Of a stretch of DNA of 64,000 bases, positions 34,919 through 42,938 are shown in pieces. Origin of the DNA: Cytophagales bacterium (lineage in GTDB: Bacteria > Bacteroidota > Bacteroidia > Cytophagales > Spirosomataceae); assembly GCA_013298125.1 (NCBI GenBank), contig JAAFJP010000024.1, forward strand, positions 1 through 64,000. The letters run 5' to 3'. The notes beneath the pieces were generated by a model, which worked only from the letters and a program-made list of their open reading frames with translations, was not told the origin of the DNA and did no database searches. The position numbers and the translations under genes were made by a program. Every line of letters begins with the position of its first letter. The stretch's first letter is position 1.

Positions 34919-36133
34919 ATGAACAAAATTCAATATCAATACAAACCCGAAAATTTCAAACTTTCTGACCCGAACAAGTACGTTTTAGAAAACTTGCGGT
35001 CAGAGGAAATGATTTTGTCTTTGGGACCTCAGCACCCTTCCACGCATGGGGTTTTGCGGATGGAAGTGATTTCGGACGGTGAGTTGGTGGTGGATGTCAT
35101 TCCACATTTAGGATATTTGCACCGCTGTTTTGAGAAACACGCTGAGTCGCTGCCCTTCAACCAAATCATTCCCTACGTGGACAGAATGGATTATTTGGCG
35201 GCGATGAACTCCGAACACGCCTACGTAATGGGCGTGGAAAAAATGTTGGATTTGACGGGAAAATTGCCAAAACGCCTTGAATATATCCGTGTTTTAGTGG
35301 CTGAAATGAACCGTATTGCTTCGCATTTTGTGGCGATTGGAACGTATGGGCTTGATATTGGGGCATATACCGCCTTCCTGTGGGTGATGCGTGACCGTGA
35401 GCATATACAGAGACTTTTAGAGTGGATTTGTGGGGCGAGAATGTTGTATAATTACATTTGGGTCGGTGGATTATTTTATGATTTGCCCGTAGGTTTTGAG
35501 GAACGTTGTACGGAATTTATCAACTACCTCAAACCCAAAATGGTAGAACTACGTGAGTTGATTATTGAGAATAAAATCTTTGTACAACGGACGGCAAATG
35601 TGGGCGTTTTGCCAATGGATTTAGCGATAAATTATGGTTGTACGGGTCCCGTTTTAAGAGGTTCGGGTTTGAAATTTGACCTTCGTAAAGTAGATAAATA
35701 TTCAGTTTATCCAGAAATGGATTTTGATATTCCCATTGGAAAAGGCGAAATGGGAACGGTGGGTGACTGTTGGGATAGAAATTATGTGCGAGTACAAGAA
35801 TGTGATGAATCCATCAAAATCATCGAACAATGCCTTATCCAACTCAAAAACGACCATAAACGTACCCAAGACTTCGACCCACAAGCCTTAGTTCCCAAGA
35901 AAATTCGTCCGCAAGCCATGGATTTTTATGCTCGTGCTGAAAATCCGAAGGGAGAATTAGGTTTCTTCTTTCGCACAGATGGGCGTTCGGATATTCCTGT
36001 ACGCTTGAAAGCCCGTGCGTGTTCGTTGCATAATTTATCAATCATTCCAGAAGTAAGTCGTGGAGCAATGTTGGCGGATTTAGTGGCGATTATTGGGTCG
36101 ATGGATTTGGTGATGGGGGAGGTGGATAGATAA
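34919..36133 (+). CDS. nuoD: NADH-quinone oxidoreductase subunit D
   Basis: About 404 residues from ATG 34919 (MNKIQYQYKPENFKL); the upstream GTG at 34898 lies within the terminator stem. The motif LGPQHPSTHGVLRMEVISDGE and the end VVLDR-type segment (IPEVSRGAMLADLVAIIGSMDLVMGEVDR) are those of the 49-kDa subunit that builds the quinone pocket of complex I. The normal partners nuoA-C and nuoE-N are absent on both sides. Either this genome splits the operon or this is a second copy. Length is normal for a separate, unfused NuoD. Confidence 0.93.
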   Translation: MNKIQYQYKPENFKLSDPNKYVLENLRSEEMILSLGPQHPSTHGVLRMEVISDGELVVDVIPHLGYLHRCFEKHAESLPFNQIIPYVDRMDYLAAMNSEHAYVMGVEKMLDLTGKLPKRLEYIRVLVAEMNRIASHFVAIGTYGLDIGAYTAFLWVMRDREHIQRLLEWICGARMLYNYIWVGGLFYDLPVGFEERCTEFINYLKPKMVELRELIIENKIFVQRTANVGVLPMDLAINYGCTGPVLRGSGLKFDLRKVDKYSVYPEMDFDIPIGKGEMGTVGDCWDRNYVRVQECDESIKIIEQCLIQLKNDHKRTQDFDPQALVPKKIRPQAMDFYARAENPKGELGFFFRTDGRSDIPVRLKARACSLHNLSIIPEVSRGAMLADLVAIIGSMDLVMGEVDR

Positions 36134-36147
36134 AAAATTTATAATTT

Positions 36148-36669
36148 TCAATGTGAAGTATAGATCATCTTTTCAAGCGTATTGATATTTCTGACAGTCG
36201 TATTTTTCTTGTATTTTGCTTTGGCGATGATTTTGGCAAAAGGAGTATGTAAAGTTTCCCCTTCTGTAACTTTCCAATAGATCACTTGATTACCTGATGC
36301 AATGGGTTCTACGGAGTTTTCAGCAAGGTTTTTTAGCTCTTCAAAGATGGCTTCGCTATCAATCAAAATCACGTAGGCGTGATAATTTTCTTCCCTCTCA
36401 AAAGGATATTTGTCAATAATATTTGACAAAATATCAAAATCATATAATTGCACATACGCCTCATAATTAAAGGTTTCTGAAAGGCTCTTTTCCAGAATAG
36501 GCTTTATTTCTTCCAACGATTTATTCGACTCAAAAACCACGTTTCCAGTCTGTAAATAGGTTTTTACGTTTGTGAAACCTATTTTCTCAAAAGCCGATTT
36601 CAAATCTGGCATTTTGATTCTGATGTTTCCGACGTTGATTCCACGGAGGAAAGCGATTTGTTTTTTCAT
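36148..36669 (-). CDS. DUF1697 family protein
   Basis: A 173-residue cytoplasmic protein with the family N-terminus KKQIAFLRGINVGNIRIKMPDLKSAFEKIGFTNVKTYLQTGNVVFES and the central block VYWKVTEGE. DUF1697 has a ferredoxin-like alpha/beta fold of unknown role and is common in environmental Bacteroidota. It is convergent with nuoD (14 bp) and divergent from the DUF1801 gene (73 bp). Confidence 0.88.
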   Translation of the reverse strand: MKKQIAFLRGINVGNIRIKMPDLKSAFEKIGFTNVKTYLQTGNVVFESNKSLEEIKPILEKSLSETFNYEAYVQLYDFDILSNIIDKYPFEREENYHAYVILIDSEAIFEELKNLAENSVEPIASGNQVIYWKVTEGETLHTPFAKIIAKAKYKKNTTVRNINTLEKMIYTSH

Positions 36670-36705
36670 GGGTTTGTCATTTCTTTTCTATTCAAAAATA
36701 AAAGA

Positions 36706-36713
36706 TAAATTTG
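36706..36713 (+). promoter_or_regulatory. possible -7 box (TAAATTTG) of the DUF1801 gene
   Basis: TAAATTTG fits TAnnTTTG and lies 29 bp before the ATG at 36743. The nearest upstream TTTG is 29 nt away, longer than usual, so the -33 element is uncertain. Confidence 0.35.
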
Positions 36714-36742
36714 TACAAATATCTGTTATCAAACAACTAATC

Positions 36743-37126
36743 ATGGAAAAATTACCCGTAAAAAATATTGATGAATACCTTGCTTTTCAACCTGAAAAAG
36801 TGATGGAAGTACTCGAAAATCTCCGTCAAATCATCAGGGAAACCGCCCCCGAAGCTGAGGAAGTAATCAGCTTCGGAATACCCGCCTTTAAATATCAAGG
36901 GATGTTGGTGTATTTTGCTGCTTACAAAAAACATTGTAGTCTTTTTGCTGGAAACGGAGCATTGACCGAACAAATGCAAGAGCAACTAAAAGCCTACAAA
37001 ACCTCAAAAGGAACGATTCAATTTACCATCGAAAAACCTCTTCCTGACGAACTGGTAAGGGAAATTGTAAAAGTCAGAATGAAACAGAATGAGGAAAAAA
37101 TGAAAGAAAAGAAAACGAAAAAATAA
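36743..37126 (+). CDS. DUF1801/YdhG-like (iron-chaperone fold) protein
   Basis: About 127 residues from ATG 36743 (MEKLPVKNIDEYLAFQPEKV). A longer in-frame start at 36572 would run through the divergent gene and is rejected. The family core VISFGIPAFKYQGMLVYFAAYKKHCSLFAG and ELVREIVKVRMKQNEE match the DUF1801 fold related to YdhG and frataxin-like proteins. The molecular role is not established. It overlaps no neighbour and leads into the lipoprotein gene with a 2-bp gap, so both are probably one operon. Confidence 0.88.
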   Translation: MEKLPVKNIDEYLAFQPEKVMEVLENLRQIIRETAPEAEEVISFGIPAFKYQGMLVYFAAYKKHCSLFAGNGALTEQMQEQLKAYKTSKGTIQFTIEKPLPDELVREIVKVRMKQNEEKMKEKKTKK

Positions 37127-37128
37127 TT

Positions 37129-37539
37129 ATGAAAATAAAGCTAATTATCTTTCTATTTATCCTTACGACTTTATGGAGTTGTTCGAGTTCTAAGCAAGTG
37201 GTAGAGTTGCAGAACAAAGTAAGAGAATTAGAAAAAGAACTTTCTAAACAAAAGGATGAAAATATTGAATTGAGTAGTTTCAGAATTTCTTTGGATGAAC
37301 AACTCAAAAAATATCCATCTGCTTATGTTAGAGTTTGTCAAACTGATGAAATTATACTTGATTCGGTAGTGTTAAAATATAATCGACTTTTCCAAAACTA
37401 CAATCAGTTACAATCTTCATACAAATCTTTAAAGGAGAATTCTGAGATAGATAAAATGAATTTGGAAAAGACTATTTCAACAATGAAATCAGAATACGAA
37501 AAATCGAATAAAAACAAAAAAATCCTCAATTCACTTTGA
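37129..37539 (+). CDS. coiled-coil lipoprotein
   Basis: A 136-residue protein with a lipoprotein signal (MKIKLIIFLFILTTLWSCSSS; lipid-bearing Cys at 18). A coiled coil is predicted at about 24-50 (VVELQNKVRELEKELSKQKD), and a second helical region towards the end (LEKTISTMKSEYEKSNK). No enzymatic motif. Its stop lies within the following terminator. Confidence 0.7.
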   Translation: MKIKLIIFLFILTTLWSCSSSKQVVELQNKVRELEKELSKQKDENIELSSFRISLDEQLKKYPSAYVRVCQTDEIILDSVVLKYNRLFQNYNQLQSSYKSLKENSEIDKMNLEKTISTMKSEYEKSNKNKKILNSL

Positions 37540-37548
37540 GGATTTTTT
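37517..37548 (+). terminator. intrinsic terminator overlapping the lipoprotein stop
   Basis: AAAAAATCCTCAA (37517-37529) pairs with TTGAGGATTTTTT (37536-37548) with a 6-nt loop. The TGA of the gene above lies inside the right arm. It separates the rightward pair from the leftward small gene. Confidence 0.85.
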
Positions 37549-37552
37549 GTTT

Positions 37553-37753
37553 TCAGACTAAAACTGGCTTCTGAATTTTCTGTTTTAACTCTTCCGTCCC
37601 TTGTTGTATTGCCCTAAAATGTTCCAATTTCTCTTCTGGACTCATTGCTAAAAATGCTTCTTTTTGAGTATTTAAGAAGGCTTTTCTATCACTATCATTT
37701 GTCAAATTAGCAAAATCTTTTGCTTGCTGATGGATTTGAGATGTTGTGTTCAT
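37553..37753 (-). CDS. small hypothetical protein (66 aa)
   Basis: From ATG 37753 (MNTTSQIHQQAKDFANLTND) the product is 66 residues, helical and without membrane segments. A longer frame from 37828 would overlap the end of ileS and run through a hairpin, and is rejected. The gene lies downstream of ileS on the same strand, beyond a hairpin. No domain is recognised. Confidence 0.5.
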   Translation of the reverse strand: MNTTSQIHQQAKDFANLTNDSDRKAFLNTQKEAFLAMSPEEKLEHFRAIQQGTEELKQKIQKPVLV

Positions 37754-37772
37754 TGTTTTTTCCTTGGTAATA

Positions 37773-37807
37773 AACTTCCCGAAAGTTCTTTTTACTTTCG
37801 GGAAGTT
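37773..37807. terminator. perfect 14-bp hairpin downstream of ileS
   Basis: AACTTCCCGAAAGT (37773-37786) pairs with ACTTTCGGGAAGTT (37794-37807). No long T run follows in the ileS direction, so it may only weaken transcription into the 66-aa gene. Confidence 0.55.
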
Positions 37808-37814
37808 AACCGTA

Positions 37815-40800
37815 TCACACCACCTCAACCTTCACCACCAAAACCAACTCCTCAAACTCAACCTCCTGACCATCAGCTAATTCCGAAACAATTTCCAAGG
37901 AAATTGCTTGTACTTCTTGGCTAATAAAGTCGGTGAAAACTTTTATGCCTTCCGTAACTTCTGGGTCTGAATCTACTAATTTGATGCTGATTTTGTCGGT
38001 AACTTCAAAGCCTGAATCTTTCCGTAAATTCTGAATACGATTCACAAAATCACGGGCTATTCCTTCTTGTTTTAATTCTGGCGTAATTGTAATATCTAAG
38101 GCTACCGTAATTTCGCTGTCTTTTGCTGATAAATAGCCTGGCAAATCTTCCGTTAAAATCTCAACTTCGTTTGGCGTGATTTGGTAAGTAGTATTTGGTA
38201 TTGAAAACTCGCCTGTGCTTTCTAAAAGAGCAATATCTTCTGTACTCATTGCCAAAATCCCATCGGCAACGGCTTTCATCTCTTTTCCAAATTTTGGACC
38301 TAATGCCTTGAAGTTTGGTTTCACTTTTTTCGATAATGCTCCTGAGGCATCATCCAAATATTCGATGGCTTTGATATTTACTTCGGTCTTAATCAAATCT
38401 TCTACGGAACTGATTTGCTGACGAGTTTTTTCACTCAAAACAGGAATTAAAATCCTACTTAAAGGCTGACGTACTTTAATACGGTTATTTCTACGGATGG
38501 AGTGTACCAACGAACAAATCCGTTGAGCTAATTCCATCGAAGTCTCCAATTCTGGATTAATCCACTCAGGAATTGCTGGATGAAAATCAGATAAATGTAC
38601 CGACGCATTTTTGAAAGGCGTATTCTTCTCAATCGACTCCTCACGCACGTGATTGGTCATGTTTCTGTACAACCAATCGCCATAAAAAGGGGCAATGGGC
38701 GACATCAACTGAGCCACTGCCACCAAACAATGTTGCAACGTTTCATACGCCCCTTGCTTGTCTTCGGTCATTTCGCCCGCCCAGAAACGTCTTCTGCCCA
38801 AGCGTACGTACCAGTTAGACAGGTGGTCGCATACGAAATCTTGGATGGCACGCCCTGCCTTGGTTGGTTCGTATTCTTCGTAAGCCTTATCAACTTCCTC
38901 GACAGTTGTCAATAATTTTGAAATAATCCAACGGTCTAATTCTGAGAGCTTTTCATAAGGCAAACGGTCAAATTGATTGACACGATAGCCGTCCAAATTG
39001 GCGTAAAGAGCAAAGAAATTATAGGTATTTGTAAGCGTTCCGAAGAATTTATTTCGTACTTCGGTGATGCCTGCCAAGTCAAATTTGAGGTTGTCCCAGG
39101 GCTGTGCATTCGTAATCATGTACCAGCGAGTTGGGTCTGCACCAAATGATTTCAACGTCTCAAATGGGTCGATGGCATTACCCAAACGTTTAGACATTTT
39201 GTTGCCATTTTTATCCAAAACCAAACCCGTTGAAACTACATTTTTGAAAGCAACCGATTCCTCGACCATCGTAGAGATAGCATGAAGCGTAAAGAACCAT
39301 CCACGAGTCTGATCAACGCCTTCCGAAATGAAATCCGCAGGGTAAGATTGCTTGAAAACCTCCTGATTTTCAAAGGGATAGTGCCATTGAGCAAACGGCA
39401 TTGCACCCGAATCAAACCAAACGTCAATCAAATCAGTCTCACGAGTCATTACTTGTCCAGAGGTAGAAATTAAGAAAACTTCATCTACAAATGGGCGGTG
39501 GAGGTCGAAAATACCCGAAGCGTCGGTCGCCTCACCCCCAGCCCCTCTCCCGTGGAGAGGGGGGCTTTTTAGCTTGGTGTTTTCTTCTTCATTTTTGGAC
39601 GTTATAGCTTTTAACTTTTGAGTTATTTTTGTTAAAACTTCGTCAAGTCCTTTTAAAACCTCTTCATTTGAAAAACGGATTACTTCATATCCTAAGCTAT
39701 TCAAATAATCAGTTCGAGATTCATCAAAACGTTTTTGTTCTTCCTCATCATGATATTCTCCGTCTATTTCAATAACTAACATGGCAGGAATACAAACAAA
39801 ATCAGCAATATAACTGTCTATTGCGTGCTGACGACGAATTTTAAAACCTAATTTACTATTCCGAACTTCTTGCCATAATGCGTTTTCTGACTCTGTTTGC
39901 TCTTTTCTATTCTCACGAGCAAAAGTTTTCAGTTGTTCCCAAGCGTCCTTATTGCCTGTCAGAACATGAGAAAAAATCTTATTTTTATCAGCTGTCATCG
40001 AGTCCACGAGACTGCCCCCCTCTCCACGGGAGAGGGGTTGGGGGTGAGGGTCTAATGAAGCATAATAACTATTTAAAAACTTCTCATTAAACGCCCGTTG
40101 CTCCTCACTCAAAACATCATCTTTCAGAGCGTGTTTCACGGCATGAATTAACTCATCGACAGAACCAATACAAATTTCTTCATCACCGTTTTCAGTACGC
40201 CAAATTGGCAAAGGAGTTCCCCAATATCTTGAACGTGAAAGATTCCAATCCACCAAGTTTTCCAACCAGTTTCCAAAACGCCCCGTACCCGTTGATTCTG
40301 GTTTCCAGTTGATGGTATTATTCAAGTGAATCAACTTGTCTTTCATCGCAGTGGTACGGATAAACCAAGCATCTAATGGATAGTACAAAATCGGTTTATC
40401 CGTCCGCCAACAATGTGGATAAGGGTGGTCGAATTTCTGAACATTAAAGGCTTTATTTTCCGTTTTCAACTGAATCGCAATTCGCTCATCCACAGACAGA
40501 TATTTGTCTCTATTTTGTAAAATTCTTTGCTCTTCTTTCTCTTCGTCCGACAGATAGGCTTCCTTCACTGGCTCATTGGCATAATCCGTAATTTCAGCCA
40601 CAAAACGCCCCTGACGATTCACAACAGGCACATCTTTGCCATTTTCATCCTTCACCAATATCGCAGGAATGCCATTTTGTTGAGCTACACGGAAGTCGTC
40701 CGCCCCAAAAGTTGGGGAAGTATGCACAACGCCAGTACCGTCTTCTGTCGTAACGAAATCACCAATAATTACCCTGAAAGCTGCCGTTTCGGGTTGCACA

Positions 40801-41783
40801 TAAGGCATCAATTGTTCGTACTCAATACCTTCCAAAAAGTTGCCTTTGAACTCAGAAATTATCGTCCACGGAATGATTTTATCGCCATCATTATACGTCG
40901 TAAAATCACCATCTTTTCCTTTTTCGTTAAAATATTTTCCGACTAAATCTCTCGCCAAAACCACATTTACAGGCTCGAAAGTGTAAGGATTTCGAGTTTT
41001 TACTAAGACATAATCAATGTTTTTTCCAACCGTCAAAGCTGAGTTGGCGGGCAATGTCCAAGGCGTAGTTGTCCAAGCTAAAATATAGACATTATCGCTA
41101 TTGGCAGAATCAAACAAAAAGCCCGATTTGCCCGTCAATTTGACTTTAAATTGAGCTGTCAAGGAAGTATCTTTCACTTCACGATAACAACCTGGTTGGT
41201 TAATTTCGTGCGAAGAAAGTCCAGTACCAGCCGCAGGAGAATAGGGCTGAATCGTATAACCTTTATACAACAATCCTTTTTTGTATAATTGCTGCAAAAG
41301 ATGCCATACCGACTCAATATAGTTGTTTTCGTAGGTAATGTAGGGATGTTCTAAGTCCACCCAATAGCCCATTTTTTCCGTCAAATCATTCCACAAATCT
41401 GTGAATTTCATGACCGTTTCACGACATTTTTGGTTGTATTCTTCAATGGAAATCTTCTTACCGATATCCTCTTTGGTGATACCCAATTCTTTTTCTACTT
41501 GCAATTCTATGGGTAGTCCGTGCGTGTCCCAACCGCCCTTGCGTTTCACTTGCTTGCCTTTGAGGGTTTGGTAGCGACAGAAAATATCCTTAATCGCCCG
41601 TGCCATCACGTGGTGAATCCCAGGCGTTCCGTTGGCAGAAGGCGGACCTTCATAAAAAGTAAAAGTTGGATTTCCCTCACGGGTATCAATAGATTGTTGG
41701 AAGATGTTTTCATCTTGCCAAAATTTCAGGATTTCGTCGGCAACTTGTGCGTAATCGAGGTTTTTATATTCTTTAAAATTCAC
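37815..41783 (-). CDS. ileS: isoleucyl-tRNA synthetase with an in-frame inserted DUF559 nuclease element
   Basis: A 1322-residue class I synthetase that charges tRNA-Ile. The HIGH-type motif is GIHHVMAR (55-62) and the KMSKR loop is at 862-866. Editing-domain and anticodon-domain segments are recognisable. Residues about 579-757 are foreign. They are a Pro/Gly-rich translation of an inverted repeat (PHPQPLSRGEGG), a complete DUF559 nuclease domain, then the other repeat arm (SPPLHGRGAGGEATDASG). The normal sequence resumes at FDLHRPFVDEV. Without the insertion the protein would be about 1144 residues, the usual size for Bacteroidota. The insertion precedes the conserved DLIDVWFDSGAMP block, so it must sit in a surface loop if the enzyme works. 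The gene is probably essential, so the in-frame state is likely functional. Confidence 0.95.
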   Translation of the reverse strand: MNFKEYKNLDYAQVADEILKFWQDENIFQQSIDTREGNPTFTFYEGPPSANGTPGIHHVMARAIKDIFCRYQTLKGKQVKRKGGWDTHGLPIELQVEKELGITKEDIGKKISIEEYNQKCRETVMKFTDLWNDLTEKMGYWVDLEHPYITYENNYIESVWHLLQQLYKKGLLYKGYTIQPYSPAAGTGLSSHEINQPGCYREVKDTSLTAQFKVKLTGKSGFLFDSANSDNVYILAWTTTPWTLPANSALTVGKNIDYVLVKTRNPYTFEPVNVVLARDLVGKYFNEKGKDGDFTTYNDGDKIIPWTIISEFKGNFLEGIEYEQLMPYVQPETAAFRVIIGDFVTTEDGTGVVHTSPTFGADDFRVAQQNGIPAILVKDENGKDVPVVNRQGRFVAEITDYANEPVKEAYLSDEEKEEQRILQNRDKYLSVDERIAIQLKTENKAFNVQKFDHPYPHCWRTDKPILYYPLDAWFIRTTAMKDKLIHLNNTINWKPESTGTGRFGNWLENLVDWNLSRSRYWGTPLPIWRTENGDEEICIGSVDELIHAVKHALKDDVLSEEQRAFNEKFLNSYYASLDPHPQPLSRGEGGSLVDSMTADKNKIFSHVLTGNKDAWEQLKTFARENRKEQTESENALWQEVRNSKLGFKIRRQHAIDSYIADFVCIPAMLVIEIDGEYHDEEEQKRFDESRTDYLNSLGYEVIRFSNEEVLKGLDEVLTKITQKLKAITSKNEEENTKLKSPPLHGRGAGGEATDASGIFDLHRPFVDEVFLISTSGQVMTRETDLIDVWFDSGAMPFAQWHYPFENQEVFKQSYPADFISEGVDQTRGWFFTLHAISTMVEESVAFKNVVSTGLVLDKNGNKMSKRLGNAIDPFETLKSFGADPTRWYMITNAQPWDNLKFDLAGITEVRNKFFGTLTNTYNFFALYANLDGYRVNQFDRLPYEKLSELDRWIISKLLTTVEEVDKAYEEYEPTKAGRAIQDFVCDHLSNWYVRLGRRRFWAGEMTEDKQGAYETLQHCLVAVAQLMSPIAPFYGDWLYRNMTNHVREESIEKNTPFKNASVHLSDFHPAIPEWINPELETSMELAQRICSLVHSIRRNNRIKVRQPLSRILIPVLSEKTRQQISSVEDLIKTEVNIKAIEYLDDASGALSKKVKPNFKALGPKFGKEMKAVADGILAMSTEDIALLESTGEFSIPNTTYQITPNEVEILTEDLPGYLSAKDSEITVALDITITPELKQEGIARDFVNRIQNLRKDSGFEVTDKISIKLVDSDPEVTEGIKVFTDFISQEVQAISLEIVSELADGQEVEFEELVLVVKVEVV
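39514..40049 (-). mobile_element. DUF559 nuclease element with 36-bp terminal inverted repeats, inside ileS
   Basis: The left terminal repeat 39530-39565 and the right one 40014-40049 are reverse complements with a single mismatch (CCTCACCCCCAG versus CCTCACCCCCAA). Each arm also contains its own small palindrome (CTCTCCCGTGGAGAGG-like). CCCGAAGCGTCGGTCG (39514-39529) adjoins the left end and recurs at 31060-31075. Between the arms is the nuclease frame. The reading frame of ileS is open all the way through. No clear target-site duplication is seen. A stand-alone start is available (39998). Confidence 0.85.
39605..39998 (-). other. DUF559 (Vsr-like PD-(D/E)XK) endonuclease domain within ileS
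   Basis: From the internal ATG at 39998 (MTADKNKIFSHVLTG) the frame reads ARENRKEQTESENALWQEVRN, GFKIRRQHAIDSYIADFVC, LVIEIDGEYHDEEEQKRFD, YLNSLGYEVIRFSNEEVL. This is the full order of DUF559 motifs. The Asp of ADFVC and the E-x-D-G-x-x-H segment are the expected catalytic and metal-binding residues, all kept. DUF559 is related to very-short-patch-repair endonucleases. Whether it is made only as part of the synthetase or also alone cannot be told. Confidence 0.88.
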
Positions 41784-41857
41784 GATATTTCAATTAACAA
41801 TTAACAATAATCAATAAACAACTTCTCTTTCCGTAAAATGGAAAAAGAAAATGTTTG

Positions 41858-41865
41858 CAAAATTA
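41858..41865 (-). promoter_or_regulatory. possible ileS -7 box
   Basis: On the reverse strand TAATTTTG (41865-41858) fits TAnnTTTG and lies about 75 bp before the ileS start. No clean -33 element is found at the expected distance. The remaining part of the 331-bp gap up to 42115 holds the promoter and operator of the next gene. Confidence 0.35.
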
Positions 41866-42011
41866 CAATAAATGAGTGTGGAAGAGGAAGAAAAGAAGTC
41901 TTTTTGTAGTATTTTGTTAATTTAAACAATACAAATGTTTGATTTGGAACGTATTTTGTTTGTAAAAAAGCACAAAAAGCAAACAAAAACAGTACAAAAC
42001 AATACATATTC

Positions 42012-42059
42012 GTATCGTTATGTTTGTATCGTTGCTAAATTACATTAATTTTGTATCGT
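42012..42059. repeat. three GTATCGT direct repeats over a promoter
   Basis: GTATCGT occurs at 42012-42018, 42026-42032 and 42053-42059. The second begins at the last G of the -33 box and the third at the last G of the -7 box. This register suggests an operator for a repressor. Confidence 0.5.
42023..42053 (+). promoter_or_regulatory. Bacteroidota-type promoter of the 62-aa gene
   Basis: TTTG (42023-42026), a 19-nt spacer and TAATTTTG (42046-42053) match the consensus TTTG-(19-21)-TAnnTTTG exactly. Transcription would start near 42060, 55 bp before the ATG at 42115. Confidence 0.65.
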
Positions 42060-42114
42060 ACAAAAATGATGGTGTGAATTACAATTATTATTGACAATCA
42101 ATTAATTAACTCAA

Positions 42115-42303
42115 ATGGAAACTAAAACATTATCAAGGAAATACTTTTCTTATTCGGAGGTGATGAAAAATCCTGTACGTCCATTTTTGAATAACGAAAA
42201 AGATACAACGGGTAAGTTTATTACCAATCCAGCACTTCTGGACAAAGTAATGACAGACGTACTTATTTTATTTAAAAGTGTGGATAAAAACAAAGCGAAA
42301 TAA
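42115..42303 (+). CDS. small hypothetical protein upstream of the RES cassette (62 aa)
   Basis: A 62-residue basic protein: METKTLSRKYFSYSEVMKNP, then FLNNEKDTTGKFITNPALLD, ending in a Lys-rich tail. It has its own good promoter with operator-like repeats. It ends at a terminator before the RES pair. Small size and repeat-bound promoter would suit a regulator or antitoxin-like protein, but no DNA-binding fold is visible, so the role is open. Confidence 0.6.
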   Translation: METKTLSRKYFSYSEVMKNPVRPFLNNEKDTTGKFITNPALLDKVMTDVLILFKSVDKNKAK

Positions 42304-42337
42304 GACCAAAGTCTCGACATAATAACATAATTTAGAG

Positions 42338-42370
42338 CAACCATTAAGAAACTAATGGTTGTTTTTTTTT
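42338..42370 (+). terminator. intrinsic terminator in the leader of the RES pair
   Basis: CAACCATTA (42338-42346) pairs with TAATGGTTG (42353-42361) and is followed by nine T. It lies only 20 bp before the ATG at 42390. Expression of the pair must therefore depend on read-through or on a promoter within the hairpin. Confidence 0.85.
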
Positions 42371-42389
42371 GAAAATAATTTCGTACAAT

Positions 42390-42938
42390 ATGCAGGACAC
42401 TACTAAACAAGAAGAAAGATTACAGTTTTTAATCGATTGCTTACATACTTTTCAACAGCGAATGAAAAAGGATGAAGGCATTGAGATTTCATTTGATGAA
42501 GATTTAGAAGGAGTTTGTACAGAAATTAATTCTTATTATTGGCATTTTATCTCAATGATCAAAGAAGAGAAAAATCTAATGAATAAGAATGGTGAAGATA
42601 GCCCTACGAATGCAAATATCTATAAAATTATCTCTGCAACAGAATATTCTATTATCAGACTACAACCCATTCAGGGCAACCAAAGCCGTGAACTAAATGC
42701 AAGACTCGCTTTTTTTGTGTCTCTTTACTTTTATTATCATTGGTTTTCGGATGAAGTTATCGAAAAATCAGACTTTTTAGAAAATCCTAACCTTAAAGAA
42801 ATCTGGGAAAAATTTGCGGAAGATAGATTGACGTGGTTAATGAATTTTGATGAGACAAACAGTTTTCCGTTCTTTCTTAATAGTCAAGTGTGGATGTTAT
42901 TCGATATTATAACCCGTGGAAACAAAGCGATACAATGA
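42390..42938 (+). CDS. hypothetical protein coupled to the RES-domain gene
   Basis: About 182 residues from ATG 42390 (MQDTTKQEERLQFLIDCLHTF). It is acidic, mainly helical, soluble, and contains YYWHFISMIKEEKN and RLAFFVSLYFYYHWFSDEV; no known domain was recognised. Its TGA overlaps the ATG of the RES gene (ATGA at 42935), so the two are translationally coupled. That arrangement is what toxin and neutraliser, or two-subunit effectors, show. An antitoxin or sensor role is an inference. Confidence 0.7.
   Translation: MQDTTKQEERLQFLIDCLHTFQQRMKKDEGIEISFDEDLEGVCTEINSYYWHFISMIKEEKNLMNKNGEDSPTNANIYKIISATEYSIIRLQPIQGNQSRELNARLAFFVSLYFYYHWFSDEVIEKSDFLENPNLKEIWEKFAEDRLTWLMNFDETNSFPFFLNSQVWMLFDIITRGNKAIQ

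Noticed and set aside
36572-36742. Extended start of the DUF1801 gene
   Set aside because: It would run through the divergent DUF1697 gene; the ATG at 36743 starts the recognised domain.
39514-40049. Intein in ileS
   Set aside because: There is no N-terminal splice Cys/Ser, no block B Thr-x-x-His and no C-terminal His-Asn; the ends are translated inverted repeats and the nuclease is DUF559, not LAGLIDADG or HNH of inteins.
39514-40049. Target-site duplication at the ileS insertion
   Set aside because: No direct repeat longer than about five bases is visible at the two borders; short matches such as GCTTC are not convincing.
41801-42007. Reverse-strand frame of 68 codons upstream of ileS
   Set aside because: Low-complexity Phe/Leu-rich translation of AT-rich leader DNA overlapping the promoter region.
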